A stretch of DNA of 64,000 bases from Sesamum alatum (taxonomy: Eukaryota > Streptophyta > Magnoliopsida > Lamiales > Pedaliaceae), in contig JACGWO010000005.1 in NCBI GenBank assembly GCA_034509735.1, forward strand, positions 33,262,479 through 33,326,478. Direction: 5' to 3'. Position numbers and translations under genes: made by a program. This document shows positions 36,229-46,954 of this stretch, one piece after another (position 1 is the first letter of the stretch; every line of letters starts with the position of its first letter). The notes beneath the pieces were generated by a model. That model saw nothing but the letters and a program-made list of their open reading frames with translations. It was not told where the DNA came from and searched no databases.

Positions 36229-36405
36229 CTGAACCACTCTCTGGCTACACCTTGGATCTACATCAATGAGTCTGGTCTGGATATTGCCAGCCCAGATAGT
36301 CACTTCTGGCAGGAGTTGTTCAAATCTTTGGGAGTGAAACACCAACTCAAAACAGCTTATCATCCCCACACCAATGGCCAAACAGAGAGGGTGAACCAGT
36401 TTTGA
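36229..36405 (+). pseudogene. Ty3/gypsy-type retrotransposon integrase fragment
   Basis: The frame contains a segment close to the second half of a Ty3/gypsy integrase core (FWQELFKSLGVKHQLKTAYH followed by the PHTNGQTERVN signature with the catalytic Glu). It ends in a stop two residues later. The expected upstream catalytic Asp regions, reverse transcriptase and LTRs are absent. The preceding bases (from about 36100) have no domain. It is a short dead fragment of an LTR retrotransposon. Confidence 0.8.
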
Positions 36406-36856
36406 GAGGCCGATTTGTGATGTATGTGTGGTTGGAAAGAATCTCAGGAAATAGGCTAAGTGGGTGGGTATGACAGCATAATGCTACAACTCTAATTGCC
36501 ACACCACCATAGGTAGAGGTACTTTTGGGTTGCCAGATTCCACAGTTAACTTCGGGCTGATTCATGTTTTCAAAAGCCGAAGATGAGCGAAGGTGGTTGA
36601 GGCTCAAATTCAGAACATACACACACCCCAACCGGGCCAAATTAAACAATCATAGAATCAACACAAATTAGTAAAAGAAAAGAACTAATGAATTAACTCA
36701 TAAATAACATTAACATGGAATTAGATTAATACACAAAAATACTTGTACATAATATCAAATCCTAAAGGCTTACACAAAGGCTGCTAGATTAGACATTAGT
36801 CAGATTTGGCACTTGAAATGCGGACAAGCCTCCAACTGCCAATTCAAGCACTGCCA

Positions 36857-39800
36857 CTACTTCTTCTTCTTACCCATCCCAGCCTTGGTCTTTTTGTTAG
36901 CAGATTCCTTCTCAGTTTTCTGAGTTGTCTCCTGTTATTAAGTTGTACGAGACAATCAGGCAAACATGAAAATATCATACAGCCATATGACAAGTAATTT
37001 CAAGAAAGAAAAGCAGATGGGCTTACATACAACTCCTTCCCATTTCTGGCCTTAAAACAAACACGTTCAGACGGAAAAGCATGATTTCGAAACAACATCA
37101 ACAGAAAACGCGATGATGATACCAACAATGCCGTCTTACAGCAAATAATGGCATAACCAGACTAGATTTATTCTATAGCTAAGAGAGTCTGTAGGCTAAC
37201 TCAGGATACAGTCACTCCTGAGAGCTACTGTTTAAGCTAGGGGTGTTCATTCGGTAACAACTGTAAGTGATTTTATCATTTTATACATAATACCAGTTGC
37301 AATAGTTTGTTGCTATTAAGTGGCTTAGCTAAGCCATAAAATAGTTCCAGACAGAGGTTAACAGAGGCTTTTCGACTTATGTGCCGCTGCACAAACTTCT
37401 CAAAAACACCATGGGCTGCCTACAGCGGAGACCAACAGATGCCAGGTCTATGCTGCCAATGGCCTTAAGTCTGGAACAATATTTTTGCTTCCATAGCATA
37501 TGTTAAGCATGACTAGAGGTTTTGGGACTGCAGAAGCATATCTAGTCCCCTGTTGGCCAGTACCAAAAGTTGTCATAACCAATTAAGAGACATGATTTTT
37601 ACAAGTCCTGAACGCACTCCATTCTAGTCATCATTTACCAACATATATTGCATTTGGATCAATAGATTTGATTTGAGGAAGGATCAAAGTATAGATTATA
37701 ATGGATTTTAAATCCATCAGAATATTTGAAAAAATAACCCAAAATGAATTGCTAATAGATTTGAAATCCATAGCAACTCAAAATTGTCCAAACAAGTGAA
37801 AGGGATTTGAAATCTATAAACTGCGTTCAAATGGCATATCATTTCCACAGACATAATCTCCAGAAAGAAAGTGAGAAAAGAAAATAATTTAAAATGAGAT
37901 GTGATTAAAGATCTGTGTTTAGTTGAGCTATTTTTCAAGAAAAAAATAATTAGGCAAAATTACACTTTTAGACCATAGGAGAGAGGATTCAATACTTTTA
38001 GTCCTCTGCTCTACGGACTTTTTGAAATGGTTCCAAAATTCGGAAAACTCGACACATTTAGTCCTAAGCTTTTCGGGATTTTACAAACGGTCCCATAGAT
38101 CCCGTAGAGTATAGGACTAAATGTGTTTAGTTTTCTCAATTTTGGGACCATTTTGAAAATTTCGTAAAGCGGAGGACTAAATGTGTTGAACCCCATATCC
38201 TATGGGACTGAAATTGTAATTTTGCCAAATAATGATGAAAGGTTTTTTTTTTTTTTTAATTCTGAAACTCTTGGGTGTAGTTGGTGAGAAACTGACGGTA
38301 AATAAAATTGGCGAATTTTCTAAGTATGCAGAAAAACAAGGGTTTCAAAGAAAATTTTCTCTAGAACGCATTTTCCTAAAATGAGTAGGCTATTCACATA
38401 TGCAGCTTTAGGTCCTACTTTCATGCCAAACATATTTTGTACCTCTGGAAGGCAAACTTCTCCAGCAGGGGCAGACAGGATAAAAGAACAAAAAAAGGTT
38501 GAAGTCCTAGACATTGTTAACACAACTTCAAGCAAAAAGCAAGAAAATCAACACAACTTTGAAACTTCACGTGAGCAAGCAGATAATGATACAGATTAAG
38601 AAAATGCAATAACACATACATTCAAAAACAATTAACTTTCCTAGCTCCTAAAAATTTTCAGAGTACAAGAGGATAGCCCTCAGAACAAGTACATGGGTTT
38701 ACGGGCATTGCACGTCAACTGCATCCTATTTATAAAATTAAATGGGACAAAGGTTTTTTGAATATAAAAAAATTCGCAATAAATAAAGGCTAACAGCAGC
38801 AAATTTAATCTAGAAATCAAGTCAATAGCAAATGGAGACTGCCATGAAACTTCCATCTACAGATTTATTACGAACTCATACTCAACTGTTCAATCAAGCA
38901 ATCAACCACCAGAGACTTTTAAAAAGGAAAATTGACAAACCTTTCGTTTAGCAGGCACTGATGGGTTAGCAACTGGTTTAAAGAACGATTCTAACCTGTT
39001 CGGAGAATAGAGTGAGAAAGCAGTACTATATGCTAACATTTTAATTTCATTCTACTCATTCAATTGATTCATACCGGCCCTGGGACGATTTATTCTTGGC
39101 TGCCTTAATCTTTTCTATCGCCTAAACATATCAAGATACAGATTAGACAACAATGTGAGATGATTTCTCTTTTTTGGCAGTAGAGGAGAGGAGTGAAAGG
39201 AAGCTATGACATAAATGAAAATTGAGACATGCCTTAGTTACTCTGTCACTGTTGAACCCATTTTCATTTACCAAAAAGTTTATCAACCCCTGAAGGAGAA
39301 AAAAGAACACTTAATGAGTCACAGACCATCAAATTGTCATTCAGGAAAATGCCAAAACAATCTAAAGATGTATGCCAAAGTCAATCACCTCTTCATCTGG
39401 AGGAGACCACTTAAGCTCAAGTTGATCATCATCAGCAAAAACTGATGGTTCTTTAAAGAGCCTTCGAGCCTCTTGATATGGCCAATCATCTGGTATTTGG
39501 TATCTGCAAGATCGTAGTTATAGAAAGTTTAATCAAGAAAATCTCAAAAATGTGAAGCATTAGCTAGCTAGACATGCATGGGAAAATAATTTATCATGAA
39601 AACAAAAATTTACTCGTACGGAACAGTATTAAAAACAGTGCGGACCTTTCTCTCCTCTAACATTATTCTATCAATCCAAGTCAGTTAAATAGGCAACTTG
39701 AAAATGTATGCAACTTTGACCTTCTGACAGAGTGTGGATTAAACTCAATAATCCTCAATGATTTTCAAGGTGGTGCATTCGCTTTTGCTGCATAATTTTG

Positions 39801-42800
39801 CAGGCAGTCTATACAGCAAAATATAAGATAACTTATAAGCAGGTAACAAAGCACCCATCTCAGAGATAGACAAAGAGGGCATATAAACTCCAGAATGCTA
39901 AATCAATTCCAAGGTGATGCATTCACCTTTGCTAAATGGATAATGTTGTAGGCAGCCTATGCGGACAAATAGTCATAACTAGCTAGCGTCATGCTAGTTT
40001 TAATAACAATCAACACAGTTGATACAGATAACAAGGGAAGTTGATTTTGAAAAGGAATTCAATTCTGGGTCATGAGGATCCAAGGGAATAATTTAATAAT
40101 GAAGCTAAACAGAAATAAAATAGGATCTATGCAATAGTAGAGAGGTTTCTTTATTCCAATTGTATTCAAGTAAAAAGTTGGAACTTGAAACATAAAACAT
40201 CCTTGGTCCGTAAAATACTCAAAATTTGACTCCCATGAAAACAGGAAATTAGGTATCTGTCAAAAACAAAACAAATCATACATCCTCATTTGGATCAATT
40301 TAATCAGAAAACTTTAGCATTTGATAGAAACCATGATCCACTTTCTTTATTAATATTCTCCAGAATGTTCTCAATCGAGCCATGTTGGCGAATTAGCTTC
40401 AAAGCAGTCTGTCCCCCGATACCTGAGAAGCAGAGTACAGTGAATTTATCTCCACATCAATGCAGAGATATAGGCTACATGTGACTGGGCATATTCACAT
40501 AAAGACAACACATATGAACACATACATGCGATGGTAATTCACCAGGACACCTACTTGATATATAGCCAGAATTGTTCTGGATTTTATTTCAGCCCAGTTC
40601 AAGTCATTTTCCTCCTGACTGAATTTATTTAACAGGGACTAGAAAATCCATACCCCATTACTCAAATGCGTTCCAGTTAATCCAATGCACTACCAGTGGG
40701 ACTTATCGATAATGGGCTATCAATGAATTATTTTCTCCAGATTCAGATAAAGACATATGCTTCAAGGTGTAATATTTTCTCAAAGGAAAATGAAACGTGC
40801 AGCTCAACAATTAAAAAGCTTTTTAAGCTTAGTCTTTGCATTCTCCAGACAAAGAAAATTATGACCTAAGTTAGCCAAATTGATGTTCGACTTTGATAAT
40901 GATAACTAAAATAAGTGTAGACTGTTTCCAGAACTCTTGTAATATTCTATTTTGTTGGGAAAATTTACAAGGACCATTTCAGGCAATTAGGACTAGTTAA
41001 GAAGGAAAGTTCTCATCAATCAAGTATTGGTCAAACATTGTTTCAGAAGTGCAACAGTGGGAGACAGACTGAGCGACTCAATCAGGGATGGAGCATGCAC
41101 CAAGTCAAGATGGAACCGAGTATTTTTGGAACAGTGCATTCAGCTGATAACACAACTGTTGAAATAATCCAATTCAAATGGCTCAATCCTAAAACAGCGA
41201 CATTTTCATTGCTAGAAACTTACAAAGGATTGGGATTGTGGAATTGAAAAGGTTGGAGCATCTACAACAGGTGCAGAAACAGACAAAGGAGTGTTAAACC
41301 ACTATACGTCTGCATTCTTTACAGTCTTTGCAGTCTTACTTTACTGCACTGATCATAGTGTTGCATAGTTTCCGCTGCTGCTCTAAATCAAAATATTTTC
41401 TCTTTTTTGTTGTGTGGCTCAACAGAAAAATTCAAGCTTACTCACTAAGTAAGTGAACTTAAAGTCATCAGAGTGACTTTCAAGTACAGTAACACACTAA
41501 GTTTCCAGCAGTGAATGAAGTACAAGCATTTAGCAAGAGTGAACTAAGTACAAATGTTTAGAAAGAAAACTTTTGGAAGATCTATTCATTTCCCCAAACA
41601 CTTTATGCCGATTGGGAAGAAAAAACATTACCTCTAATGCTGTCACAGTAATCGCAACCAGAGAGAATGCAAAGGTCTATAAATTGATCCATTGTTAGGT
41701 TCAGTTCCTCCAAAACCTGTAACAATCACTAAATCAGACACAAAACACTTAGAATTGATAAAATAACTTCTTAGTACCTTTGAGACTTCAAATTCCATCA
41801 CTGGGATTTTTTTCGAACTAGGATCCATTAAATGGCGCAGAAATCTTGGAGCTCCGAAAGTGAGGGAGTCCATGTCCTCAGAAGCCACAGCATAAACCTA
41901 TATGCAAATCAACTTTGAAGTTATTTCTAAAGCATATTTAGTGAGAACATTTAATACATAAGCACATGAACTGAGTATAATCCCTTTCTTTGTAGAGTTT
42001 GAAGTCATTAACCTATAGATGCTCTGATGTGGACATAATAATTTCACTATACCAAAGAAAATCTATCAACTTAAGTTATTTCTAAAGCATATTTAGTGAG
42101 AACATTTAATACATAAGCACATGAACTGAGTTTAATCCCTTTCTTTGTAGAGTTTGAAGTCATTAACCTATAGATGCTCTGATGTGAACATAATAATTTC
42201 TCTATACCATAGGAAACCCCACATAGTTTTGTAAATGGATACATATATTTCCATACACCTTGCCTAGAAAATGGATAATAATCATGGAACGATAAGCATA
42301 TTAGCTCCCGATGATTGTTATGGCAATGAATCTTATAAGATAATCATGACAATAACTATACCTACCTTGTCAGCTTTGCAAAGTTCGGCACACTGTGCTT
42401 CTGCTTCAGAAGGAGCCTAAGCAAGTTCACAAGCAAAGATTATCACAGAGGATCAAATTACTCCCTCCAGGAGAAAGGCCAAAATTTCCCAAGCCAGAAT
42501 GCAATGGTAGACTTATGAACAATCAAAAACTGACAACTTTACGGAAAGAACTTATTTTATTGCTTCACCTCAATCACTGGGACTCCCATAAGTTTAAGAA
42601 GATTTTTGCAGTCTTCGTTGTGTTGTTTTGTAACCTGTGTAACCAAAATGTAAATGTCACAATTTGGCAATTTGCTAAAGAAAATGTAACTTCCTAGTCT
42701 ACATTATTGTGCAATTAAAAAGGAAGGAATACCAAAGAAACTAAATGTATTAAAACCCTAGCAACATAATTATCAAATCGTGCAACTCTTTAGTGTAGGA

Positions 42801-45076
42801 CAACATATTTGATAAGTTAAAACCCAGAGTTCATGCCAAGCTGAATTCTTTAATTCCATTAACTTAAAAGAGTACATAGTTGCCACCATCTACCAGATGA
42901 AGATTCAGACACCTTTTTCGTATATGTATTGCTGATTACTCCATATAGAATAAACAGTACTATAAGGTTTAACACATCCAAAAGTTCGCTTAACTTCTTC
43001 ATCATGCCTTCACTAAAACTGCTTATCATAGAATTGAAAATTGGTCAATGACCTTATCAGGAAGACAGGAACCAAAACGGTTGATTGAATAGTGATTCAC
43101 AAATTTCTAATTGAACTTCTTCTCAGTTCTTGTATCCATTATTGTGTGCATACATACAAGACACTTACTCAGAGTTGTAACCAACACAGTATACAATACA
43201 TAGAAGAGCCAGTATATAAGGTTTGATGCCATAGAACCAAAGAGATTGCATAATTGAGGCGTCACCGGAGCTAAAAGCATTTACAAGCTCACCTTCACTG
43301 TTCTTTTACTGAATTTTTCAATATCCTCCTTGTTCCCAGTCTGTAATCACAACAAAAGCATTATGCTATAAGAATTTTCTGTATAAGAGGGAAACAAGTC
43401 GTATAAGTTAATCAGAGAAGCAGATGGGCCAGTTAAACTTAGAAGGATGCCAGATAAGTATTTTTTGAAGGGGTCAAAAGCAAAAGAATCAACCTCTAAA
43501 GCATCACTTAGGTCCTCAGTAGCATCAGCTCTTTTTGAGTATCTACATCACCAGATTAAAAAAGCCAATAGTAATCAACCACCCAGGATAAATAATTGAA
43601 AATAGGCCAAACAATAAGCAGAATTTGACAGTGAATACCGTTTTGCAAGTTCCTGTTTCTTCAAATCTGGAGGCTTGCCATCAAATACATAGCTAAAGCA
43701 ACAAAGCCAACCCCCTTAGGAAAAGCACAACGATTATAAAACATGGAACAAGTACCAGAAAGTGGGAGGAAAGCAAACAAATTACACTGGTTTAATTCCA
43801 GCTTCCAAAAGTCTGATTGTCCTTGTAAACATCCCTTGCAAATGGCTTAAGAAACACAAGACATGGGGAAAAACCGTAGTAAATATAAAAAATGGCATAC
43901 ATGAGAATAAAGGTTGCGATAGTAAATATACAAGGATATAAACTAATCAAACCACTATCTCTTTCAAAATGTACTCTAGCAACTAATTATGAACACATGA
44001 ATGCCTGTATCAATTGCTCTATGTATGTCTGGCATACTTTAAACAGTAGTTCTGCATTCACTTCTATGGTTATGAGGATGTTAGCCAGAAACTTTTTGCC
44101 TGGCATACTTTTGGGACAAAAGTGTGATTGATTCAAATATATTGGAAAACTAAAAAACAGATACTAACAGAAAATTTAATTTGCTGCAAAAGTAACAAAA
44201 TAGATGAAGAACCGTTTACAAAAATTTGTAAAAGGGTGCAGCATTAATACATGGTTTGTCAGACGGTCCTTAGTGCCATATAGGACAGGCTTGTATATTT
44301 CAACTAATTAAAGCTTTAACTATTTACGTCCATTAGACAGATTTCCCACCCAAAAAATTTGGGAAAGAAAAGACAGTTTGCAAGTAGAGGTTGTATACCT
44401 AGTCACTTCACCAGCTTCATTGGTGAGCATCTCAGTGCCGCTTCTTCCAACAACAATCTGCAAATTGACAGTCACCACAAAACCATCTAAGCAATCAGTT
44501 GTATGCATAGCACAGATATTTCTTCAATTCCATTCATTACAATTCATTGTAGCCACCTGTTATCCAAATCTCTGCCTATATAACCAGCACATTTGTACTA
44601 TTTCTAACAACAAATCCATTTAACACTGAATAACAGGTAATCAAACTACAGAGCAGATGTCTCTAAGAAATCACAACAAAGTTAGCCAATTGACAAATTA
44701 AACATAATCAACGGACTGAGCGAACATTCTCACTGAGTCCTAATATCATTTATCCATATACACTTATTGCCCTTCGGTTCACAAAATAGCATACACATAC
44801 TCGGAAGCGATTACACACAGAAAGGGCAGCATACGAACAAGGAATTGGTAAATGCTCATGCTGGCATCAATGGCAATCTTGCGTCCAAAATAGCTCTCAA
44901 ATTTCTGCTCTTTCATCGCTTTCGGCGCATTGTCCGCCAATAACTTCGTTAAACCCTAGAAAATTCGCAACATACAATAATTGAAGTTTGCTGGAGGAGA
45001 AAAAATACAAACATATCTCCAACATTTATCAGCAGAATCGAATTAACGGAGAAAAGATGGATACCTTTATTCCCAT
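36857..45076 (-). CDS. FEN1: Flap endonuclease 1 (FEN1)
   Basis: Structure-specific nuclease that removes 5' flaps in Okazaki fragment maturation and base excision repair in the nucleus. Seventeen exons: 45076-45065, 44955-44839, 44457-44399, 43845-43786, 43692-43639, 43542-43494, 43340-43293, 42634-42569, 42416-42366, 41897-41778, 41716-41632, 40422-40341, 39503-39389, 39289-39233, 39121-39075, 38995-38941 and 36931-36857; 383 aa. Metal ligands are in place: Asp34 in IAIDASMS, Asp in VFDGKPP, Glu in APSEAEAQC, Asp in [11 protein letters not shown] and GCDYCDSI. The PCNA-binding PIP box is QGRLESFF and the tail is Lys-rich (nuclear localisation). The first exon encodes only MGIK. Two introns are odd. 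After exon 12 no GT donor keeps the frame: the only GT (40341-40340) lies one base too early. After exon 14 the donor is GC (AAG|GCATGT). The intron before the last exon is about 2 kb and contains a MITE. Confidence 0.93.
37953..38226. mobile_element. MITE inside the last FEN1 intron
   Basis: A 274-bp element with inverted ends GGCAAAATTACACTTTTAG and its near complement ending GTAATTTTGCC, and strong inner complementarity (around AGTCCTCTGCTCTACGG and CGTAAAGCGGAGGACT). Flanking 9-mers AAATAATTA (37944-37952) and AAATAATGA (38227-38235) differ at one base, again a Mutator-like duplication length. Confidence 0.8.
41918..42208. repeat. 155-bp tandem duplication in a FEN1 intron
   Basis: The sequence starting AAGTTATTTCTAAAGCATAT at 41918 recurs at 42073 with a period of 155 bases, nearly identical over about 135 bases with a few substitutions. 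It lies in the intron between exons 9 and 10, about 20 bases from the exon 10 boundary. Confidence 0.92.
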
Positions 45077-46345
45077 TTGATTTTGCAGAAAACTGAAGAA
45101 ATTGGTGTGAATTTGTGCTTACAGTGAGAAAGAAGTGGAAGAGAAGAGAGGAGGTAGGGTTTTGATCCTTTCCCGCCTCTTTTAGAGTGCCTTTATGTAG
45201 AGGGACATTGGTAAACATTTATATAATATAAGAATATATTTGAATTAATTAATTTAATTATCTTTTATACTAAATATGATATCAAATAAACATATTTTTA
45301 TAAAAGTACATATAAATAATTATATTTTTATTTAAATTATTATTTTAAAAATAGTTAATAAAAATAAAAACACAAACAAATATGCTCTTCCAACAAGTGT
45401 AAGTGCACAAAGTGTTTTTCATCATAAAAGTTTGAGTGCGTGATTTCAGACGCATTAAATATGTATAATTTTTTTTAACGATGTATTTTTAATTTATTGA
45501 TATAATTAAAATATATTTTTCTTAACTTAACTTTTGACTATAAATACCTTCAAATTCATGTTTAAAAGTCACAATTTATACTGTTCTTTTTTTTAAAAAA
45601 AAATTCCTCACTCATTAAAAGTTTAAATTTAAAAAATTTAAAGGATAGTTAAAAAAAATATATATCTTTTTGTGTAGTTTCATACTAATATTCTTCAAAT
45701 ATCATTAGAATTTAATGTATTGTATTTACATGTTAGTTGGGATTATAAATTTGCAAAAAAAAAAACATAAATAAGTTTTTTCTTCTACAATAACAATATA
45801 TTTTCACAAAACAATGTGTGAGATAAATAATAATTCAATTGGTCGAACTTCGTAATTATAAGTCAAAGCACCTTTGGGTTTTTGTGAAATTCAGGTGAAT
45901 CCTATTTCTTACCTTTACAACATATATTTTCACATAGGTTGTTTTCATTTTTACATTTTCTTTTAAAGAATCGGAAATAAAATTCAGACAATAATGAATT
46001 AATAAAAACGAATGTTTGTTTACATTATTACAAAAATACACATTTTCATATGTTTTTATTTATTTTCTATCTATCTCACGTTAATGCAAAATACGAATTA
46101 TTAAATATATTAGAATTCTCAAAAACACAAATATTTATATTTATGTATATATTAAGTTTTAAAAAAAATAAAATTAAATGAAGCCAAAGCCACTTGAAAT
46201 TTTTATTATTATTTTAAGAAAAAAAGAAAAATTTCACCCTCCCGCCCATTCTACACATATATATATATATGTATGTATATATATTTAAGCTGAAAGTCTT
46301 CCTCCCCTCCACCCACGCAGCAATTCCAATAACATATCATTTCAA
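45077..46345. promoter_or_regulatory. Divergent intergenic region between FEN1 and a zinc-finger gene
   Basis: About 1.27 kb between the two start codons, which face away from each other. The FEN1 5' UTR and promoter lie near 45077-45200. The middle is very AT-rich. A TA repeat at 46257-46286 lies 60-90 bases before the first ATG of the zinc-finger gene and may serve as its TATA region. Confidence 0.5.
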
Positions 46346-46954
46346 TTGAATTTTGCCCTAATGATTCTCTCGAAATCCCCTCTCATGGAGACCTGCGAGT
46401 GCCAGGTTTGCAATTCCATGGACCCTATTACCCTTCACAATTTCCCTCACCGAGGTGCATTTGCCTTGCTCTGCACAGCCTGCGTGCTCCGCCACAATCC
46501 GGGCAGTTTCTGCCCCCTCTGCTTTGATGTCTACGACGATACCGCCAAAAACAAGCGGTCCGCCGCTCACTCCCACATCGTGTGCATCCGTTGCCCCGCC
46601 GTGGTCCACGCCGCTTGTCTCCCTTCCACGCGGTCATTTCCGAGTTTCCGATACCTCTGCCCGCAGTGCTCCCTTCCCTCTTTCTCCTTCTTTGACTTGG
46701 GTCGTTCTGATGGTGGCAGCACGACTGTTTTTACTCGGGATTTGGCCAAACAATTACTATGTGCTGCCAAGATTGCCTCTCTGGCTATGCACCAGGCTGC
46801 GGCTGTTGCTAGAACTGTCGCCGAGCAGAAAGTCAGAGAAGCCTTGCTGGCAAGGCAAAGAGCCAAGGAAGCTCTTGAGAGGGTCGCCCATTTGATGGCC
46901 GATCAACAGAGAGAGGATGAGTCCGATGTGGATGACGGATCATCTGGTGAATAA
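46346..46954 (+). CDS. Cys-rich PHD/RING-like zinc-finger protein, function unknown
   Basis: A single open frame of 202 aa; the second Met (46385) gives METCECQVC and 189 aa and is the likelier start because the Cys-rich domain begins there. Visible Zn-ligand pairs: CQVC, then LLCTACVLRH, FCPLCFDVY, IVCIRCPAVVHAACLP and YLCPQC, a spacing that resembles extended PHD/RING-type cross-brace fingers in the first 115 residues. The second half (about 130-190) is an Ala/Arg/Glu-rich predicted helix (AKEALERVAHLMADQQRED) that could be a coiled coil, ending in an acidic Ser/Asp tail. A nuclear chromatin reader or ubiquitin-related role would fit, but there is no direct evidence. Composition is GC-rich against its AT-rich flanks, as expected for a real coding exon. 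Confidence 0.82.
   Translation: MNFALMILSKSPLMETCECQVCNSMDPITLHNFPHRGAFALLCTACVLRHNPGSFCPLCFDVYDDTAKNKRSAAHSHIVCIRCPAVVHAACLPSTRSFPSFRYLCPQCSLPSFSFFDLGRSDGGSTTVFTRDLAKQLLCAAKIASLAMHQAAAVARTVAEQKVREALLARQRAKEALERVAHLMADQQREDESDVDDGSSGE

Larger units (their letters stand above)
35598..36856. other. Intergenic region with MBOAT promoter and retroelement scrap
   Basis: Contains a CT microsatellite about 90-115 bases upstream of the MBOAT ATG, AT-rich DNA, an integrase fragment (36229-36405), and the probable FEN1 3' UTR next to 36857. No intact gene. Confidence 0.6.

Noticed and set aside
46428..46866. Minus-strand and +3 frames overlapping the zinc-finger ORF
   Set aside because: The plus-strand frame has ordered Cys/His pairs and an acidic tail; the others are GC-driven shadows.
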